Part shown: positions 61,316-64,000 of the stretch, piece by piece | Layout of the letters: each line of letters starts with the position of its first letter | How positions within the stretch are numbered: position 1 is the first letter of the stretch | From: Bacillus pumilus | GTDB taxonomy: Bacteria; Bacillota; Bacilli; Bacillales; Bacillaceae | Reading direction: 5' to 3' | Assembly (NCBI RefSeq): GCF_024498355.1 | Contig: NZ_CP101833.1 | Coordinates: 3,143,001-3,207,000 of the forward strand | Length of the DNA stretch: 64,000 nucleotides | Program-made: the position numbers and the translations under genes | The notes under the pieces: generated by a model | What the model was told of the DNA's origin: nothing | Seen by the model: only the letters and a program-made list of their open reading frames with translations | The model's database searches: none

Positions 61316-61479
61316 ATAAGGGGATGATAGGGGACACATGACCTATACAAAGAAGCATCGGTTCTATTACGCAGTGTTCATTTGCACTAGGCAACGTCTA
61401 TCAGCTTTAGCTAGAGGGGGGCTATTAGGTGCTAGACGTTTACCTTTTGATTTAAGACTGGCCTCCTTTCCTGTCAACT
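61276..61479 (-). ncRNA. Candidate small RNA of about 200 nt
   Basis: A minus-strand unit with its own promoter (61486-61514) and intrinsic terminator, and no convincing reading frame. An AAAGGAGG near the 5' end has no start codon after it. The middle forms AACGTCTA (61433-61440) with TAGACGTT (61393-61400), enclosing a C-rich loop with CCCCCC. C-rich single-stranded loops are a hallmark of Gram-positive regulatory RNAs that pair with Shine-Dalgarno sequences. It resembles no named RNA that I recognise. Confidence 0.5.
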
Positions 61480-61485
61480 GCCCCT

Positions 61486-61514
61486 AGTCTACTGAGAAAA
61501 GTCGTATGTGACAA
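61486..61514 (-). promoter_or_regulatory. Promoter of the candidate small RNA
   Basis: Minus strand TTGTCA (61509-61514), 17 bp, TAGACT (61486-61491). Confidence 0.55.
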
Positions 61515-61559
61515 AACATGAAAATGACAAAATCGCCCTTCAAATTCTCTATTCCCTCT

Positions 61560-61916
61560 TTAATTTTTGTTTTTTACCGCTTGAGTATAAAACATCATCT
61601 TGTTTTGTTTGACGAAATACTTATTTTTCATAAATTGATAAAAAATATCTGAGTGAATCCAATTACTAGAAGGCATGTGAATATAATCAGATCCGTCCCA
61701 CGCAAACCAATAAAAACAAAGCCGCCCGTCATGAATCGACAATTGAAATTCAAAGCAGTCCATTTGATCCTCTGTGACGTATTGAAAAGTGAGAGACTCG
61801 CCTTCTTCCATGTACACATCGCAAAATGAAAGAATGTCTCCCCATGAATATACTCGCATATTGCTTTTTTCCTTCTTCTCGCCAATATGTATTTTTCGCA
61901 GTTGATAGGACTCCAT
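61560..61916 (-). CDS. Uncharacterised 118-residue protein (in the position of ywpG)
   Basis: I do not recognise the fold. It is small, soluble and aromatic-rich (RVYSWGDILSFCDVYMEEG, LCFYWFAWDGSDYIHMPSSNW), ending in KNKYFVKQNKMMFYTQ. The start has GGAG seven bases upstream. B. subtilis has ywpG, of similar length, between ywpJ and ywpF, so it may be that gene; this is positional only. It is divergent from ywpF. Confidence 0.7.
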   Translation of the reverse strand: MESYQLRKIHIGEKKEKSNMRVYSWGDILSFCDVYMEEGESLTFQYVTEDQMDCFEFQLSIHDGRLCFYWFAWDGSDYIHMPSSNWIHSDIFYQFMKNKYFVKQNKMMFYTQAVKNKN

Positions 61917-62032
61917 AAAACATCTCCTTTCACTTATATACAGCTAGTTCTGAGTAGGCAGCGGTTTCATTTATACAGATGTTGTATGCTATAATGATAC
62001 TTACGAATAATGAACGTTGTGAGGTGATAAAT

Positions 62033-62443
62033 ATGAAAACCTTTAGGCTGATTGATCTCAAAATCGAACTTGATCCAAAGCAAGATAAAATGTCCAGCAT
62101 TCCCCTTCGTGACGGTTTAATCATTAATAAAGAAGACGGTGAAAATCACTGGATGATCGAGGCACTCATTCCAAAGAAGCATAGACAAGTGTTTGAGGTG
62201 CTCTTTCAGCAGCACACAGAAGTGAAGATTCTCGTGACGATCACAAAAGAAAACAACCGCCCTGTTCATCTATCTGTCCAAGTCAAAAACATCGTTGCCT
62301 TAGAAGAAAACATTTCTGTGTTACTCGATGGTAAAATGATTACAAATCGTTACAGAACAGAAACCGAAGAAGTATTAAAAGACCTCGTCAAAGAGGGGCT
62401 TTCAGGAGAAAAACTGCTGGATGCTTTTAAACAAAACACATAA
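62033..62443 (+). CDS. ywpF: YwpF family protein
   Basis: Conserved Bacillus protein of 136 residues, function unknown. The N-terminus KTFRLIDLKIELDP and the IPLRDGLIINKEDGENHWMIEA stretch identify the family. The ATG at 62033 follows GAGGTG; a TATAAT lies at 61990-61995. Its transcript would run through repeat copy 2 before meeting a plus-strand terminator at 62641. Confidence 0.88.
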   Translation: MKTFRLIDLKIELDPKQDKMSSIPLRDGLIINKEDGENHWMIEALIPKKHRQVFEVLFQQHTEVKILVTITKENNRPVHLSVQVKNIVALEENISVLLDGKMITNRYRTETEEVLKDLVKEGLSGEKLLDAFKQNT

Positions 62444-62466
62444 AAAAGAGCGGATCAGCCGCTCTC
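62442..62466 (-). terminator. Terminator left of repeat copy 2, acting on the minus strand
   Basis: GAGCGG and CCGCTC arms with T run only on the minus strand, so it would stop mscL transcripts after they cross the repeat. Confidence 0.65.
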
Positions 62467-62478
62467 AGATTGTTGATG

Positions 62479-62642
62479 ACAAAGGGCTAAAATGAACTTT
62501 ATTTTAGCCTTTTGTTCTTTTCAGCGTGATAGAAAGCCCTTGAAGTCTAGGAAGGACGAGTATCGGAGCGAAGCAAATGAACGATTCGTGAGCACCGGCA
62601 CGCAGGACTGCGGGCGAATGCGAGGGTTTGTCTACACGCTGA
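62479..62642 (+). repeat. Dispersed structured repeat, copy 2
   Basis: About 164 bp, matching 28651-28816 with a 2-nt gap and about 18 substitutions by hand count. The closing stem is kept: CAGCGTG with CACGCTG, TAGA with TCTA, and AAGCCC here in place of AAACCT in copy 1, both able to pair with GGGTTT. It sits between ywpF and the convergent mscL, flanked by two GAGCGG-type terminator hairpins. Confidence 0.8.
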
Positions 62643-62666
62643 GAGCGGGGTTAGCCGCTCTTTTTC
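62641..62666 (+). terminator. Terminator right of repeat copy 2, acting on the plus strand
   Basis: GAGCGG and CCGCTC arms followed by TTTTT. It touches the mscL stop codon on the opposite strand. Confidence 0.75.
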
Positions 62667-63061
62667 TATTGCACATCTTTAGATTGGCTTTGATTTTTCA
62701 ATAGATCTCTAATTTCAGTTAGTAAAACTTCTGTTTGATCTGGTGTTTCCACAACCTCTTCTTCCTCTACCTTTTTCCGTTTTAATTTATTCAAATAACG
62801 AATAAAGATAAAAATGGAAAACGAGATAATCAAGAAATCAACCACTGTTTGAATGAAGTTACCATACAAAATTTGAGCATCTCCGATTTTAATGGCTAAA
62901 TCGCTAAAATCATGCCCCCCAATAATAATACCGACAAGCGGCATGATCAAATCATTCACAAGAGAAGTGACAATTTTGCCAAATGCTCCCCCAATGATGA
63001 CACCTACAGCCAAGTCAATGACATTCCCCTTGACTGCAAACTCTCTAAATTCTTTCAGCAT
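62666..63061 (-). CDS. mscL: Large-conductance mechanosensitive channel MscL
   Basis: Pentameric membrane channel that releases solutes on hypo-osmotic shock. It has 131 residues: an amphipathic N-terminus, helix 1 [21 protein letters not shown] (about 14-34), a short periplasmic loop, helix 2 (about 67-90) and a charged cytoplasmic helix [14 protein letters not shown]. Lies between ywpF and fabZ as in B. subtilis. Confidence 0.96.
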   Translation of the reverse strand: MLKEFREFAVKGNVIDLAVGVIIGGAFGKIVTSLVNDLIMPLVGIIIGGHDFSDLAIKIGDAQILYGNFIQTVVDFLIISFSIFIFIRYLNKLKRKKVEEEEVVETPDQTEVLLTEIRDLLKNQSQSKDVQ

Positions 63062-63151
63062 CCTTTATCACCTTCATCTTTTTTTGTCTAATATGACGTT
63101 TTTTTGTCAAAAATGCAAGTCCTGATCCTTTCAGACTGAGCTTTTCCCATA

Positions 63152-63181
63152 TAAAAAGCGGTTCATGCAAGATGAACCGCC
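63152..63181 (-). terminator. Terminator of fabZ
   Basis: GCGGTTCAT and ATGAACCGC arms followed by TTTTTAT on the minus strand. Confidence 0.85.
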
Positions 63182-63188
63182 AGGCAAA

Positions 63189-63623
63189 TCATGATACTTT
63201 AGGACCGATAGAAAATGTAAGTTCTGCTTCACATGCAACTTCGCCATCTACTGTAGCTACCGCTTTTCCTTTTGCGACAGGACCACGGAGACGCGTCACT
63301 TCAACCTCTAAACGAAGCTGATCTCCAGGCTTGACCTGTCTTTTGAATCGGCAGCCGTCAATCCCTGCGAATAAACCAATCTTCCCTTTGTTTTCTTCTT
63401 TGCCTAACATAATCACTCCAAAAACCTGTGCGAGTGCTTCCACAATAAGTACACCCGGCATGACTGGATATCCTGGGAAATGACCGTTAAAGAATTCTTC
63501 ATTGACTGTGACATTTTTAATCCCAACCGCTTTTTTCTCACCTTCAACCTCTAAAATACGGTCGACCAATAAGAATGGGTAACGGTGTGGAATAATCTCT
63601 TGAATTTGCTGAGCATCAAGCAT
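63189..63623 (-). CDS. fabZ: 3-hydroxyacyl-ACP dehydratase FabZ
   Basis: Dehydrates 3-hydroxyacyl-ACP in type II fatty acid synthesis. It is a hot-dog-fold protein of 144 residues. [12 protein letters not shown] (near 12-23) and [23 protein letters not shown] (near 43-65) hold the catalytic His and Glu. GGAG lies ten bases before the ATG. It is monocistronic here, with its own terminator between it and mscL. Confidence 0.96.
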   Translation of the reverse strand: MLDAQQIQEIIPHRYPFLLVDRILEVEGEKKAVGIKNVTVNEEFFNGHFPGYPVMPGVLIVEALAQVFGVIMLGKEENKGKIGLFAGIDGCRFKRQVKPGDQLRLEVEVTRLRGPVAKGKAVATVDGEVACEAELTFSIGPKVS

Positions 63624-63722
63624 ATCTTGATCTCTCCTTCTTTTCTATATGGCTGATCTTCATTTGATTCCTATCAAAGTATATTATGAATGCTGTCATT
63701 TTTCAATATCCACTCCACATTT

Positions 63723-63805
63723 ATGGTAAAAAATAGAATCTACCATTACCAATTGTCATCAAATATAATCCACACTACACTCATTGTTTTTTCACAAATA
63801 TGGTA
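63723..63805. promoter_or_regulatory. ATGGTA/TACCAT motifs and promoter ahead of the rap gene
   Basis: ATGGTA (63723-63728) and TACCAT (63741-63746) form a dyad, and ATGGTA recurs at 63800-63805 beside a possible promoter (TTGTTT, 17 bp, TATATA). B. subtilis rapD is repressed by RghR; whether these are its sites is unknown. Confidence 0.4.
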
Positions 63806-63842
63806 ATATATATTACATCATTGATTGAATAAGAGGGTAAAA

Positions 63843-64000
63843 ATGAATTTTATGAGCGATAAATCCATTAAAAAACTTCTCCATTCGTGGTATACAATGC
63901 TAAAGCATCGACATTTTTCGAAGGCTGAAGATATCAAAACAACTCTATCAAAACATAAACGTAAATTATCAAAGAAACTGGAGCTTTATTTACATTATCA
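63843..64000 (+). CDS. rapD: Rap-family response regulator aspartate phosphatase, N-terminal fragment (probably RapD)
   Basis: Only the first 52 codons are in the window. The peptide IKKLLHSWYTMLKHRHFSKAEDI, followed by a basic helix and LELYLHY, fits the N-terminal three-helix bundle of Rap proteins (INEWYxMI...AE...LLxYY). Position next to fabZ matches rapD of B. subtilis, which dampens competence by acting on ComA. The start is ATG 63843, five bases after AGAGGG; ATG 63852 is an alternative. Whether a phr gene follows cannot be seen. Confidence 0.7.
   Translation, partial: MNFMSDKSIKKLLHSWYTMLKHRHFSKAEDIKTTLSKHKRKLSKKLELYLHY

Noticed and set aside
62492..62704. 70-residue plus-strand frame across repeat copy 2
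   Set aside because: It is not preserved in copy 1, where a 2-nt gap changes the frame; the element behaves as structured RNA or DNA.
1..64000. CRISPR arrays, tRNA, rRNA, insertion sequences, prophage genes
   Set aside because: Looked for on both strands; no regularly spaced repeats, cloverleaf clusters, transposase or phage structural proteins seen.

Overview
The window looks like the chromosome of a Bacillus of the subtilis clade, most probably the B. pumilus group (B. pumilus, safensis or altitudinis). This is an inference from three things: gene order that tracks the tag-lytD-pmi-gerB-ywt-pgs-rbs-als-ywr-ywq-ywp stretch of B. subtilis, recognisable protein families, and endospore germination and poly-glutamate genes. 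I see no rRNA, tRNA, CRISPR array, prophage or insertion sequence.

Layout. 1-7.2 kb: poly(glycerol-phosphate) wall teichoic acid genes, with tagD-tagE-tagF divergent from tagA-tagB; tagF runs off the left edge. 7.2-10.9 kb: the autolysin lytD and mannose-6-phosphate isomerase. 11-23.3 kb: a carbohydrate block absent from the equivalent B. subtilis locus as I remember it. It holds a CUT1 ABC importer without its ATPase, a three-gene sugar-sensing system (binding protein, sensor kinase, AraC-type regulator), a YsnE-like acetyltransferase, and the ketodeoxygluconate (KDG) pathway kdgR-kdgK-kdgA divergent from kduI-kduD with matching operator palindromes. 23.4-27.1 kb: germinant receptor operon gerBA-BB-BC. 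27-30 kb: a glycosyltransferase-methyltransferase fusion, a structured repeat, and the sugar permease ywtG. 30.3-32.5 kb: the LCP ligase tagT (ywtF) behind an ECF-type promoter, and the HAD phosphatase ywtE. 32.5-36.9 kb: pgsB-C-A-E for poly-gamma-glutamate, with the hydrolase pgdS. 37.6-41.3 kb: a second GerA-type receptor operon. 41.4-47.1 kb: rbsRKDACB for ribose. 47-53 kb: ywrF, alsR/alsS-alsD (acetoin) and ywrC-ywrB-ywrA. 53-59.3 kb: UDP-glucose dehydrogenase, a 47-residue gene and the SWIM/SNF2 pair ywqB-ywqA. 59.3-64 kb: a YtvA-type blue-light sensor, ywpJ, a candidate small RNA, a 118-residue protein, ywpF, a second copy of the repeat, mscL, fabZ and the start of a Rap phosphatase.

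The genes combine into a cell-surface programme (teichoic acid, LCP attachment, autolysin, poly-glutamate), carbon catabolism (pectin-derived KDG, ribose, acetoin overflow) and spore germination. The most interesting non-coding features are: a roughly 165-bp structured repeat present twice (28.65 and 62.48 kb), each copy followed by its own terminator; a promoter-terminator unit with a C-rich loop at 61.3-61.5 kb that looks like a small RNA; paired TGTWAA-N5-TGTWAA boxes, one over each tag promoter; and nested palindromes upstream of pgsB.
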